Below, piece after piece: positions 28,523-37,142 of a stretch of DNA of 64,000 bases (positions are counted from its first letter, which is position 1; each line of letters begins with the position of its first letter). The DNA comes from Propionibacteriaceae bacterium. Its GTDB lineage: Bacteria; Actinomycetota; Actinomycetes; Propionibacteriales; Propionibacteriaceae. The notes under the pieces were generated by a model. The model had not been told where the DNA came from and ran no database searches. It saw nothing but the letters and a program-made list of their open reading frames with translations. The stretch covers positions 1 through 64,000 of the forward strand of contig JAISCA010000035.1 of NCBI GenBank assembly GCA_031265875.1. The letters run 5' to 3'. Both the position numbers and the translations under genes were made by a program.

Positions 28523-29524
28523 ATGAAGAGAATTTTATCTCTAGGCGCGGCGGGGGTGCTAGCGGCCGTCATGGTCGTGTCCGCCACCTTCGCCTGGTTC
28601 CGCTTCACCACGGTGACCACCAACCATTTGGAGACCGCTCAGTCTTTCGACGGTACCGTGACCCTAGTCGAGGTGTTCGACCCACCGGCGGTCTGGGAGC
28701 CAGGCCAGACGGTGACGAAGCAGGCCTCGGTGGCGAACAACGGGGGGGCCGATGTGTTCGTCCGGGTGTCGTTCGAAGAGGCCTTGAGCCTGCTGGGGAC
28801 GGCCAAAGACTCGACGGCTGGCTTCAAGGCGGGCGATAAGACGGTGCCGCAGTTCTTCAACACGAAGGGTTACTTGAGCGATCCGGAGTGGAAGGAAGCC
28901 AAGACCGTGTTCTCGGGCTCGCAGCCGACCTTGCCGGCTGGCGTGACGCTACGGGTGAAGGCTGTGAAGGACGCCCAAGGCGCGATGTCGTACGCTTTCG
29001 CGACCTGGTCGGACATCTCGGTCGATCCCTACAAGGGCAAGGCCCAGCGGGTGACGGCTGACTTCAAGGTGGCGGGCAACGACCTGTCGGCCTCGAACGT
29101 GAAGTTCTGGGCCTTCGATCAGCAGGCGGCGAAGATCTCCAAGTGGTCGTCGGACAAGCCGGCTTCCAGCGCGCTGACCAGTTCAGTGGCCGATCCGGGT
29201 TCGCCCAAGCAGATCAGCTTCGCCTACGGAGACCTGGCGGCGTTGCAGAATAAGACGCCTCAGGCGGGCAAGTGGTGGTACAACCCGGCCGACGGCTACT
29301 TCTACTACATCGGCCGGCTACAGTCCGGTAGCTTGTCGCCGTTGTTGCTGAAGTCGGTGGCCTTGGACGCGGCGGCCGGTTCGGAGTACGCGGGTCTGTC
29401 GTACGACCTGACGCTGAACATGGATGTGATGCAGCCCCTGGAGTCGGCCTTGACCTCGGCTCAGGGCTGGGGTCTGGACGCGTCCTCGCCGGTGTTGGCG
29501 GCTCTGAAGCCCCTGTGTCTGTGA
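28523..29524 (+). CDS. SipW-dependent exported protein, fibre-subunit candidate 2
   Basis: 333 residues, a paralogue of the preceding gene, with the same signal peptide type (MKRILSLGAAGVLAAVMVVS, then ATFAWF) and the same blocks (KGYLSDPEWKEAKTVFSG, KWWYNPADGYFYYIGRL, end LKPLCL). Differences concentrate in the middle (residues 85-110 and 215-240), as expected for surface-exposed loops. A CAGGAGTT site precedes the ATG after an AT-rich 120-base leader. Tandem paralogues suggest major and minor subunits. No sortase motif is present, so anchoring would need the PPKTG protein next door or non-covalent assembly. Confidence 0.8.
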   Translation: MKRILSLGAAGVLAAVMVVSATFAWFRFTTVTTNHLETAQSFDGTVTLVEVFDPPAVWEPGQTVTKQASVANNGGADVFVRVSFEEALSLLGTAKDSTAGFKAGDKTVPQFFNTKGYLSDPEWKEAKTVFSGSQPTLPAGVTLRVKAVKDAQGAMSYAFATWSDISVDPYKGKAQRVTADFKVAGNDLSASNVKFWAFDQQAAKISKWSSDKPASSALTSSVADPGSPKQISFAYGDLAALQNKTPQAGKWWYNPADGYFYYIGRLQSGSLSPLLLKSVALDAAAGSEYAGLSYDLTLNMDVMQPLESALTSAQGWGLDASSPVLAALKPLCL

Positions 29525-29542
29525 TGGCGCGGGTGATTTGAG

Positions 29543-30271
29543 ATGAGTCGGCGCAGGGGGCCCGCTCTGGTGGGCCGGTTGGCGAGTTTTCTGTTGGCGG
29601 TCGTCGTCTGGTGGTCGGCGCCGTTCGGCGGGGGGACGTCGTCAGCCTGGGCGGCGGGCCCCCTGCCGCCGGGGGTTTTGGTAGGCGACAATGATGGATT
29701 ACGGGTCGGTGGGGACGGGGTGTACCTGGTCGACGCCCGTGATCTGCGGCCGGGTGAGCGGGTGTCGCGGCAGTTGCGGGTGCGGGACGAGACCGGTCCG
29801 GGCTTCCGACTGTGGCTGTGGGGAGAGCCCATGGGACAGGGCGGTCCGGCCCAGCTGTTGGACCAGGTGCGGTTGCGCTTGGAGCTGGACGGCCGGCTGT
29901 TGTACGAGGGTCGCTTCCGGGGCGACGAGGGCGAGACGATGACGGTCCGGTCGTTGGACCTAGGTTGGCACGAGCCGGGCCGGGAGTCGGTCTTGGATAT
30001 CACTTTGACGGTGGCCGACGATCTGAAGTTGAGTCCGGAGACGAGTTGGGCCGAGGTGCGGTGGCATTTCCTGGCCGTCCGGAACGAGACGGCCCAGCCG
30101 CCCAAGACGGGTCTGAGCGCCGCGGTCGGTTGGCTGTGGCCGGCCGCCGCCGGGTTGGTCCTGATCGCTCTCGGATTGGTGCTGGCGGCTCGCCGGCGCC
30201 GTCCTGGTCTAGAGGACGAGCCGGTTCAGAGCCAGCTGGAGACCGACCCAGGGGGACCGGCTGAGGAATGA
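29543..30271 (+). CDS. Cell-wall-anchored protein with PPKTG sorting signal
   Basis: 242 residues. A signal peptide (1-38, ending SSAWAA) is followed by a beta-rich domain with no recognised family. The C-terminus is a standard sorting signal: PPKTG at 186-190, a hydrophobic span (about 192-216) and RRRR. The Leu of LPXTG is replaced by Pro. It begins 18 bases after the fibre gene and is followed within 30 bases by a sortase gene, so it is the probable substrate of that sortase and may be the wall anchor or tip for the fibre proteins. Confidence 0.8.
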   Translation: MSRRRGPALVGRLASFLLAVVVWWSAPFGGGTSSAWAAGPLPPGVLVGDNDGLRVGGDGVYLVDARDLRPGERVSRQLRVRDETGPGFRLWLWGEPMGQGGPAQLLDQVRLRLELDGRLLYEGRFRGDEGETMTVRSLDLGWHEPGRESVLDITLTVADDLKLSPETSWAEVRWHFLAVRNETAQPPKTGLSAAVGWLWPAAAGLVLIALGLVLAARRRRPGLEDEPVQSQLETDPGGPAEE

Positions 30272-30301
30272 CGTGACCAGCCAGAGACCGGCCGGCCGGG
30301 C

Positions 30302-31024
30302 GTGAGACGAGTCGTGGCGGTGGTGGCCGTCCTGGCCTGTTTGAGCCTGGTCGCGGTGTTCGGCCTCGACCAATGGCGCCTGCGTCAGGAGGATGTCGCC
30401 GCGGCCAGCCAGCAGACCCTCAAGCCGGCCCCGCTGGCGGACGGTCCGCCCAGCCAGTCGGCTCGGCTGGACTTCACCGACTTGACCCGGGCCAACCCTG
30501 ACATCGTGGCCTGGCTGACCATCGAGGGCACCGACATCGACTACCCCGTGGTCCAGGCCAGTGACAATCAGTTCTATCTCACCCGGACGGCGGAGCGGCG
30601 CCCCTCGCGCCGTGGCGCCATCTTCTTGGACTACAGCGCCCGGCCCGATTTCAGCGACGCCAACAGCGTCATCCACGGACACAACTTGAAAGACGGCGCC
30701 ATGTTCGCCCAGCTGGAGCGATTCAAAGACAGGGAGTTCTTCGATCGGCAGGGCCAGGCCTGGCTCTATCGGCCCGGGCAGACCCTCAGCCTCGAGGTCA
30801 TGGCCGTGGCCGTGGTCGATCTGGACAGTCCCTTGTACGACCCGGTCTCGGCCGGCCCGGACGCCCTGAGCCAGTATCGCGCCGCCCTCAAGGCCGCCGC
30901 CCGGCATTGGCGCGACCTGCCTTTCGACCCCGCCCGGGACCGTTTGGTCACCTGGTCGACTTGTTCCTATGAGCATAAGGACGCTCGTACCATCGTGACG
31001 GCTAAGGTCACTGCGATTGATTGA
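30302..31024 (+). CDS. Class B-like sortase
   Basis: 240 residues, GTG start. One N-terminal membrane helix (about 3-20), then IVAWLTIEGTDIDYPVVQ, SVIHGHNLKDGAMFAQL (catalytic His) and VTWSTCSYEHKDARTIV (catalytic Cys and Arg). The DYPVVQ and IxGHN context and the long segment between His and Cys resemble class B sortases. It should cleave the PPKTG signal of the neighbouring protein between Thr and Gly and attach it to peptidoglycan or to a fibre subunit. It is last in a four-or-five-gene surface unit. Confidence 0.88.
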   Translation: MRRVVAVVAVLACLSLVAVFGLDQWRLRQEDVAAASQQTLKPAPLADGPPSQSARLDFTDLTRANPDIVAWLTIEGTDIDYPVVQASDNQFYLTRTAERRPSRRGAIFLDYSARPDFSDANSVIHGHNLKDGAMFAQLERFKDREFFDRQGQAWLYRPGQTLSLEVMAVAVVDLDSPLYDPVSAGPDALSQYRAALKAAARHWRDLPFDPARDRLVTWSTCSYEHKDARTIVTAKVTAID

Positions 31025-31489
31025 TGACGGCGAGCGTCCAGACTGGGGGTGAGCCGATCGAGTGTTTAGGCCGGTCATAGCCGATACTGATATAATTCGT
31101 ACTTCTCCGCCTGAATTAAGAGGTGAAACCAGGCCTCATTGAATCAATTCAAAAGCCATGGTAAAATCCCTTTCGATTGGAGTGTCCGAGTCGTAATTCA
31201 GGTCGGGTCGCCTATCGGTTGTGCGGAAGCGACAGCCGCCAGACAGAAAGTCTGGGCCAGGGTGAGGCGCCGGACCTGGGATGAGGGACATTCAGAACGC
31301 CTCGCTGGCGTCGTCAGATCCCCTTCTGGCGGTCCGTCGGCGAACCCGCCTAGGCTCCGGCGCCGGAAAGCGTCGCGCGGCCCCTGACGGCGATCTGGCC
31401 TAGGGCCAGGCGGACGCTTCCAACTCGGTCGCGCCGACTGCGGCGAGACCGGGCCCAGCGGCCGTCCCCAGCGGCCGTATCAAGAGAAC
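31025..31489. other. Spacer between the surface locus and the two-component system
   Basis: A partial family B repeat (GAGCCGATCGAGTGTTTAGG) lies at 31051-31070, and a good -10 box TATAAT at 31091-31096 in the only AT-rich part; the -35 is not obvious. An 82-codon frame from 31139 has no recognisable features and I do not call it. The spacer probably carries the promoter for the response-regulator gene. Confidence 0.4.
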
Positions 31490-32167
31490 GTGAGTTTGAT
31501 TGTGTACACCATCCTGATCATCGAGGATGACCGGACGGTTCGGCAGGAGCTGAAGGTTCTGCTGGAGCGATACAAGTACCGCGTCATCGTCACCGAAGAC
31601 TTCGAGAACGTGGTCGACTTCACCATTTCGACCAATCCCCATTTAGTTCTACTCGACCTCAACCTGCCGATCTACGACGGCTTCCAGGTCTGTCGTGAAC
31701 TGCGCCGCCACTCGCAGCTGCCGATCGTGGTCGTGACCTGCCGGAGCGGGGAGGCGGACCAGCTGATGTGCCTCAATCTGGGGGCGGACTATTACGTCAC
31801 CAAGCCCTTCAACACCGGCATTCTGCTGGCTCAGATCGCGACCCTGCTGAGCCGGACCTACGAGTCCGCCACGCCCGCTCTGGTGCGCTGTGGCGAGCTG
31901 GTCGTGGACGTCGGCCAGAGCCAGGTCAGGCTGGGCCAGCGCAGCGCCGATCTGACCAAGAACGAGCTGCGCATACTACGTCTGCTGGCCGAGCGCGAGG
32001 GCGCCATCGTCTCCCGCGGCGAGATCATGGAGACGCTCTGGCAGACCGAGGCCTACGTCGACGACAACACCTTGACCGTCAACATCAACCGGCTGCGCAA
32101 GAAGTTGGGCCAGATCGGAGCGGCCGAAGTCCTACGCACCAAACGAGGGCAGGGCTATTCCCTATGA
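31490..32167 (+). CDS. OmpR-family response regulator, BceR-like
   Basis: 225 residues. Receiver domain: acidic pair IIEDD, phospho-acceptor Asp-56 in LLDLNLP, and Lys-105 in VTKPF. The C-terminal winged helix ends EVLRTKRGQGYSL. It is co-translated with the kinase (ATGA overlap) and followed by a BceAB-type transporter, the classic peptide-antibiotic detoxification arrangement. The GTG at 31490 lacks a strong site; the GTG at 31502 (giving MYTILIIEDD) may be the real start. Confidence 0.92.
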   Translation: MSLIVYTILIIEDDRTVRQELKVLLERYKYRVIVTEDFENVVDFTISTNPHLVLLDLNLPIYDGFQVCRELRRHSQLPIVVVTCRSGEADQLMCLNLGADYYVTKPFNTGILLAQIATLLSRTYESATPALVRCGELVVDVGQSQVRLGQRSADLTKNELRILRLLAEREGAIVSRGEIMETLWQTEAYVDDNTLTVNINRLRKKLGQIGAAEVLRTKRGQGYSL

Positions 32168-32964
32168 GGTCGAACGGCGGCTGGCGGGCCGGGTCGGCCC
32201 TGGCCGCGGTCGCGGCCGGCTTGGCCCTGGCCGGCCTCAGCGCTTGGTCGATCCGATGCACGGTGGTGCGGGCCCGCCGCCAACGGGCCGCCCAGATCGA
32301 CTATCAGGAGTACGTCGAGCTGTGGGTGCATGAGATCAAGACGCCCCTGGCGGGGGCCAAGTTGGCCAGCCAGAACGCGGGTGACCGAGCCGTTCAGGAA
32401 GCCTTGGAGCGGATCGAGGGCTTGGTCGAGCAGGCCCTCTTCTACGCCCGCAGCCGCAGCCATGAGCAGGACTACCTGATCAGAGCGGTGCTCCTGGGCG
32501 AGCTGGTGGACGGGGCCGTGCGCAATCAGGCCCGGCGTCTGATCGACGGCGGCGTCAGCGTCGTCATCGCCAGCTGCGACCTGACGGTGATGACCGATCC
32601 GCAGTGGACCATCTTCGTCATCCGGCAGATCATCGACAACGCGGTCAAGTACGGTGGACGACAAATCGAGTTCCGAGGCCGGAGGCAAGCCGACCAGGTG
32701 GCTTTGGACATCCACGACGACGGCGCGGGGGTGTCCGCGCAGGACGTCGGCCGGGTTTTCCAGAAGGGCTTCTACGGCCGTAACGGCCGCCACGGCGACC
32801 GTCCCACCGGCCTCGGCTTGTACCTGGGCTGGAAGATCTGCGCCAAACTCGGCCTCGGTCTGTCGCTGTTCTCGCCGCCGGGCCAGGGCACGACCTTGAC
32901 CATCCTGTTCCCGGCCGCCCGGCCCCGCCCGGCCCAGCCCAGCTCCCACCCCGGACCCCGCTAG
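32164..32964 (+). CDS. BceS-like sensor histidine kinase with a minimal membrane part
   Basis: 266 residues. His-56 in ELWVHEIKTPLAG is the phospho-acceptor; DNAVKYGG, DDGAGVSAQDVGRVFQKGF and GLGLYLG are the N, G1 and G2 boxes. BceS-type intramembrane kinases have two closely spaced helices, but only one hydrophobic segment (about 11-33) precedes the DHp helix here. This kinase has no visible extracellular loop, so sensing presumably occurs through the permease. The Pro/Arg-rich last 18 residues are low complexity. Confidence 0.9.
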   Translation: MRSNGGWRAGSALAAVAAGLALAGLSAWSIRCTVVRARRQRAAQIDYQEYVELWVHEIKTPLAGAKLASQNAGDRAVQEALERIEGLVEQALFYARSRSHEQDYLIRAVLLGELVDGAVRNQARRLIDGGVSVVIASCDLTVMTDPQWTIFVIRQIIDNAVKYGGRQIEFRGRRQADQVALDIHDDGAGVSAQDVGRVFQKGFYGRNGRHGDRPTGLGLYLGWKICAKLGLGLSLFSPPGQGTTLTILFPAARPRPAQPSSHPGPR

Positions 32965-32970
32965 GGCCTT

Positions 32971-32982
32971 GAATCCGGATTC
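32971..32982. promoter_or_regulatory. Perfect palindrome GAATCCGGATTC upstream of the ABC genes
   Basis: A 12-bp perfect inverted repeat sits 48 bases before the ABC ATPase start, in an AT-rich 66-base spacer containing TAATATCGTAAATC. It is a plausible binding site for the response regulator encoded just upstream, which would make the transporter its target. Confidence 0.35.
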
Positions 32983-33030
32983 GATAAGGGTAATATCGTA
33001 AATCTGTATGATGAAGGATGAGGTACAGTT

Positions 33031-33831
33031 GTGACTTCGCAGCAAATGCCGGAGGGGGCGGTTCCGCCCGTTATTCTTGAGGTTCAAGATGTCGTCAAAT
33101 TATACGGTGGCAAAGGCAATCTGACTAAGGCTTTGAACGGCATCAGTTTCGCTGTGGCGGCCGGCGAGTTCGTCGGTATCATGGGGGCCTCGGGCAGCGG
33201 TAAGACGACCCTCTTGAATTGCATTTCGACGATCGACACGGCCACCAGTGGGCGCATCTTGATCGGTGGTAGCGATATCACCAGCATGAAACAAAGCGAT
33301 CTGTCACGGTTCCGGCGCGAGTCGCTCGGCTTCATCTTCCAGGACTTCAATCTGCTCGACACCTTGACCGGTTACGAGAACATCGCTTTGGCTTTGACCA
33401 TCCTGAGGCGCTCACCGCGTGAGATCGACCGCCGGGTCAAGGCGGTGGCGGCCGTCCTCGGCATCAGCCAGGTGTTGAAGAAGTTCCCCTACCAGATGTC
33501 CGGCGGTCAGCGGCAGCGCGTGGCCAGCGCTCGCGCCATCGTGACCGAGCCGACCTTGGTCTTGGCGGACGAGCCGACCGGCGCCCTCGACTCCAAATCA
33601 GCCAAGGAATTGCTGGAGAATTTCCAGAGCTTGGTCCGCCAGCGGGCCGCGACCATCTTGATGGTGACGCACGACGCCTTCTCGGCCAGCCACTGCGACC
33701 GCATCCTCTTCATCCGCGACGGTCAGTTGTTCCATCAGGTGGTCCGGGGCGGCTCCAGCCGCAAGTCCTTCTTCGACCAGATCATGCAGGTGATCAGTCT
33801 GCTAGGTGGTGACGCCAATGATGTCGATTGA
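33031..33831 (+). CDS. ABC transporter ATPase, BceA/MacB-like
   Basis: 266 residues, GTG start. Walker A GASGSGKTTLLNCIS, Q-loop FIFQDFNLLD, signature MSGGQRQRVASARA, Walker B LVLADEPTGALDS and the H-loop VTHD are all intact. The family pairs with large BceB-type permeases to remove or free targets from peptide antibiotics such as bacitracin. The permease gene overlaps its 3' end. Confidence 0.93.
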   Translation: MTSQQMPEGAVPPVILEVQDVVKLYGGKGNLTKALNGISFAVAAGEFVGIMGASGSGKTTLLNCISTIDTATSGRILIGGSDITSMKQSDLSRFRRESLGFIFQDFNLLDTLTGYENIALALTILRRSPREIDRRVKAVAAVLGISQVLKKFPYQMSGGQRQRVASARAIVTEPTLVLADEPTGALDSKSAKELLENFQSLVRQRAATILMVTHDAFSASHCDRILFIRDGQLFHQVVRGGSSRKSFFDQIMQVISLLGGDANDVD

Positions 33832-35854
33832 GCTGGCTCTGCGCAACGTCCGTAAGAACCTGCGCGAATACACGGTCTATTTCCTGACTCTGACCTTCGG
33901 CGTCTGCGTCTTCTACAGTTTCAACGCCATCGAGAGCCAGCAGGCCATCATGGGGGCGAGCGCTAGCAATGGTCGTGTGTTCAAGGAGTTCACCCAGATC
34001 ATCGGCATCGTCTCGGTCTTCGTCTCGATCATCCTGGGCTTGCTGATCCTGTACGCCAATCGCTTCTTGATCCGGCGGCGCAAGAAGGAGTTCGGCGTCT
34101 ACTTGACCCTGGGCATGAACCGGGGCCAGATCTCGCGCATCCTGATCGGCGAGACCGTCCTGGTCGGCCTGTTCTCTCTGGCCGCCGGCCTGGCCCTGGG
34201 CGTGTCGCTGTCGCAGGGCATGGCCGTGCTGACGGCCAAGCTGATGAAGGTGCCGGTGGAACGGCTGCAATTCGTCTTCTCAGCCCAATCGCTGATCAAG
34301 ACGGTGGTCTATTTCGGCGTCGTCTTCGGCTTGCTGCTGGTCTTCAACGCCTTCATGATCAGCCGGCAGAAGCTGATCGACCTGCTCTACGCCGACCGCC
34401 GCAGCGAGTGGTTCAAGACCCCCAAACTGGCTCAGTCCGTGGTCGTGTTCGTGATCTCGCTGGTCTGCTTGGGCTGGGCCTACGGCACGGTTCTGACCGG
34501 TGGCACGGCCAAGGTCTTGGACTCCGCCAGCTTGCGCTATGTGATCTTGGCCGGCGTGGTCGGCACCTTCTTGTTCTTCTTCTCCTTGTCTGGCTTCCTG
34601 CTCAAGGTCTTCCAACAGACCAAGTCGGTCTACCTGAAGGGTTTGAACGCTTTCGTGCTGCGTCAGCTCAGCAGCAAGATCAACACCGCCTACGTCTCCA
34701 TCACGATGGTCTGCTTGATGCTCTTCGTCTCCATCTGCACGCTCTGCGCCGGGCTGGGTCTGTCGACTTCGATCTCCCAGGAATTGCGCCGGGGGACGCC
34801 CTTCGACGCCACCTTCAGCACGGCCGCCCGGTCGAACCAAGCGGAGGGCTCTTACAGCGGGGTCGATCTGCCGGCGGCCTTGGCCCAGATCGGTCTGCCG
34901 TTGGGGTCGGTGGCCAGTCAGAGCCTGGTCGTGCGCTATTACGAGGCCGGGCTGACCGTTCCCCTGATGGTGCGGGAGAACGGTTTCGAGCAGCGCCACG
35001 AGGCCAAGACCTATCTGCTCAAGCTGTCCGACTACAACGCCGTCCTGCGGTTGATGGGCCAAGCTCCGATCGCCCTGTCCCCGGGCCACTACGCCATCAA
35101 CTACGCCGTCGCCAACGCGGCCATGAAGAGAGCCACCCAGGAGTACGTCGACTCCCGCCCCACCATCGCCGTCAACGGGGTCACGCTGTCGGCCGGCCCG
35201 GACACCTTCCACGACAATGTCATGGAAGTGCTGCAGAACCAGGACTACAAGATGACCCTGGTGGTGCCGGACCACCTGGTGACCGGTCTGGCGCCGGCCC
35301 GGGACGCCCTGCACTTGAACTACCTCGACCCCAAAGACCGCAGCGAGAGCCTGGTCCAGCAAGCCCATCCGCTGCTGCGTGCCGAATTGAAAGTCGATGT
35401 CTCGCTCTGGACCCGCCAGGAAGTGGAGGCTTTCGGCAATTCGACCTCGGTCCTAGTGGCCTATGTCGCGATCTACCTGGGCATCGTCTTCTTGATCGCC
35501 TCGGCCGCCGTGCTGGCCATCGGGCAACTCTCGGAGATGAGCGACAGTCTGAGCCGCTACGGGGCGCTGCGCAAGATCGGGGTCGAGGACAAGATGCTCA
35601 ACCGGTCCATCTTCGCTCAGGTCCTGGTCTACTTCGGCTTGCCCATGGCGCTGGCGGCGGTCCACTCGGTGATCGGCGTGGCCATCGCGGAACAGGTCGT
35701 CAGCGCCTTCGACAAGGGCAGCGTCCTCGGCAGCAGTCTGTTCACGGCCGCCGTCCTGCTGATCGTCTACGGGGGCTACTTCTTAGCCACCTACCAGGGC
35801 GGCAAGGCCATGCTGAGAAGGCAATACGCCCAATCGCGGCGTGGCGTCGACTGA
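33818..35854 (+). CDS. BceB-type ABC transporter permease
   Basis: 678 residues from ATG 33818, overlapping the ATPase stop. It opens SIELALRNVRKNLREYTVYF, typical of BceB, and has about ten helices with a large extracytoplasmic domain between helices VII and VIII (about residues 310-520). That domain is the likely ligand sensor for the adjacent kinase. It acts with the ATPase against cell-wall-active peptides. GTG 33806 and ATG 33821 are alternative starts. Confidence 0.92.
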   Translation: MMSIELALRNVRKNLREYTVYFLTLTFGVCVFYSFNAIESQQAIMGASASNGRVFKEFTQIIGIVSVFVSIILGLLILYANRFLIRRRKKEFGVYLTLGMNRGQISRILIGETVLVGLFSLAAGLALGVSLSQGMAVLTAKLMKVPVERLQFVFSAQSLIKTVVYFGVVFGLLLVFNAFMISRQKLIDLLYADRRSEWFKTPKLAQSVVVFVISLVCLGWAYGTVLTGGTAKVLDSASLRYVILAGVVGTFLFFFSLSGFLLKVFQQTKSVYLKGLNAFVLRQLSSKINTAYVSITMVCLMLFVSICTLCAGLGLSTSISQELRRGTPFDATFSTAARSNQAEGSYSGVDLPAALAQIGLPLGSVASQSLVVRYYEAGLTVPLMVRENGFEQRHEAKTYLLKLSDYNAVLRLMGQAPIALSPGHYAINYAVANAAMKRATQEYVDSRPTIAVNGVTLSAGPDTFHDNVMEVLQNQDYKMTLVVPDHLVTGLAPARDALHLNYLDPKDRSESLVQQAHPLLRAELKVDVSLWTRQEVEAFGNSTSVLVAYVAIYLGIVFLIASAAVLAIGQLSEMSDSLSRYGALRKIGVEDKMLNRSIFAQVLVYFGLPMALAAVHSVIGVAIAEQVVSAFDKGSVLGSSLFTAAVLLIVYGGYFLATYQGGKAMLRRQYAQSRRGVD

Positions 35855-35953
35855 GGCCTTAAGCCCCACTATCCTAGCCTTTGACGCTCAGCGTCAGGCC
35901 GTGACGGGGAGCGTAGGTCTTCCGGCGCAGTCCGAACAGAGACGGAGGAGACC

Positions 35954-37141
35954 GTGCCAACCCCCATCCTTGTCCTCAACTGTGGCTCCAGCTCAGTCAA
36001 GTACCAGGTCATCGACACCTCGGACGAGTCGGTCTGGGCGACCGGTCTAGTGGAGAAGATCGGCTTGCCCGAGGGGCGGATCAAGCACCGCACGCCGGCC
36101 GGCGAGCAGATCGTGCAGGCGCCGATCCCGGACCACCAGGAGGCCTTGCGCCTGGTGGTGCAGGCCTTCGCCGACCACGGGCCGGCCCTCGACCAGGTGG
36201 TGGCGGTGGGACATCGCACCGTCCACGGCGGCCAGCGCTTCCGCGAGACCATCGTCATCGACGACGAGGTCGTCGCCGGCATGACCGAGCTGTCCGGGCT
36301 GGCCCCGTTGCACAACCCGCCCGTCATCGCTGGCATCAAGGCCGCCCAGGCCGTCCTGACCCAGGTGCCGCACGTCGCCATCTTCGACACCGCCTTCTTC
36401 TCCACCCTGCCGCCGGCGGCCTACACCTACGCCATCGACAAGACCATCGCCGAGCAGTTCGGCATCCGGAAATACGGTTTCCACGGCACCTCGCACAGCT
36501 ACGTCTCCAAGCGGGCGGCTGAATTCCTGGGCCGTGACCTGGGCCAGCTCAACCAGATCGTCTGCCACCTCGGCAACGGGGCCTCGATCTCGGCCATCCA
36601 AGGCGGTCGGGCGGTCGACACCTCGATGGGTCTGACCCCTCTGCCCGGTCTGGTCATGGGCACTCGCTCCGGCGACGTCGATCCGGGCATCTTCTCCTAT
36701 CTGAGCCGGGTGGCCGACATGGACTCCGCCGCCGTCTTCACCCTCCTGAACAACCAATCTGGCGTGGCCGGCCTGGCCGACGGCACCTCCGACTTCCGTG
36801 ACCTGAGGACCAAGATCGAGGCCGGCGACGCCGCCGCCGAGCTGGCTTTCGACGTCTACATCCACCGTCTGATCGGCTACATCGGCGCCTACATCGCCGT
36901 CCTGGGCCGCCTGGACGTCCTCGTCTTCACGGCGGGCGTGGGTGAGAACGACCAGGACGTCCGGTGGGCCGCCTGCCAACGTCTGGCCCATCTGGGCTGC
37001 CGGATCGACCCAGTCGCCAACCAGGCCCCCAACAGCGGCCCCAGGGTCATCTCGACCCCGGACTCACCGGTCACTGTCTTGGTGGTGCCGACCAACGAGG
37101 AGTTGGCCATGGCCCGCGAAACCGTGGCGGCGATCGGCTGA
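35954..37141 (+). CDS. ackA: Acetate kinase
   Basis: 395 residues, GTG start with a strong GGAGGAG site. NCGSSSVKYQVID, GHRTVHGGQRF, LAPLHNPPVIAGI, YGFHGTSHSYVS and the C-terminal AGVGENDQDVR are canonical. It makes ATP from acetyl phosphate, the partner of Pta encoded at 23866. An imperfect palindrome, TGACGC-TCA-GCGTCA at 35882-35896, lies upstream. The SDR gene begins 1 base after its stop. Confidence 0.96.
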   Translation: MPTPILVLNCGSSSVKYQVIDTSDESVWATGLVEKIGLPEGRIKHRTPAGEQIVQAPIPDHQEALRLVVQAFADHGPALDQVVAVGHRTVHGGQRFRETIVIDDEVVAGMTELSGLAPLHNPPVIAGIKAAQAVLTQVPHVAIFDTAFFSTLPPAAYTYAIDKTIAEQFGIRKYGFHGTSHSYVSKRAAEFLGRDLGQLNQIVCHLGNGASISAIQGGRAVDTSMGLTPLPGLVMGTRSGDVDPGIFSYLSRVADMDSAAVFTLLNNQSGVAGLADGTSDFRDLRTKIEAGDAAAELAFDVYIHRLIGYIGAYIAVLGRLDVLVFTAGVGENDQDVRWAACQRLAHLGCRIDPVANQAPNSGPRVISTPDSPVTVLVVPTNEELAMARETVAAIG

Positions 37142-37142
37142 C

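Noticed and set aside
31139-31387. 82-codon frame in the spacer before the response-regulator gene
   Set aside because: No ribosome-binding site, no known motif, and composition typical of a random GC-rich frame.
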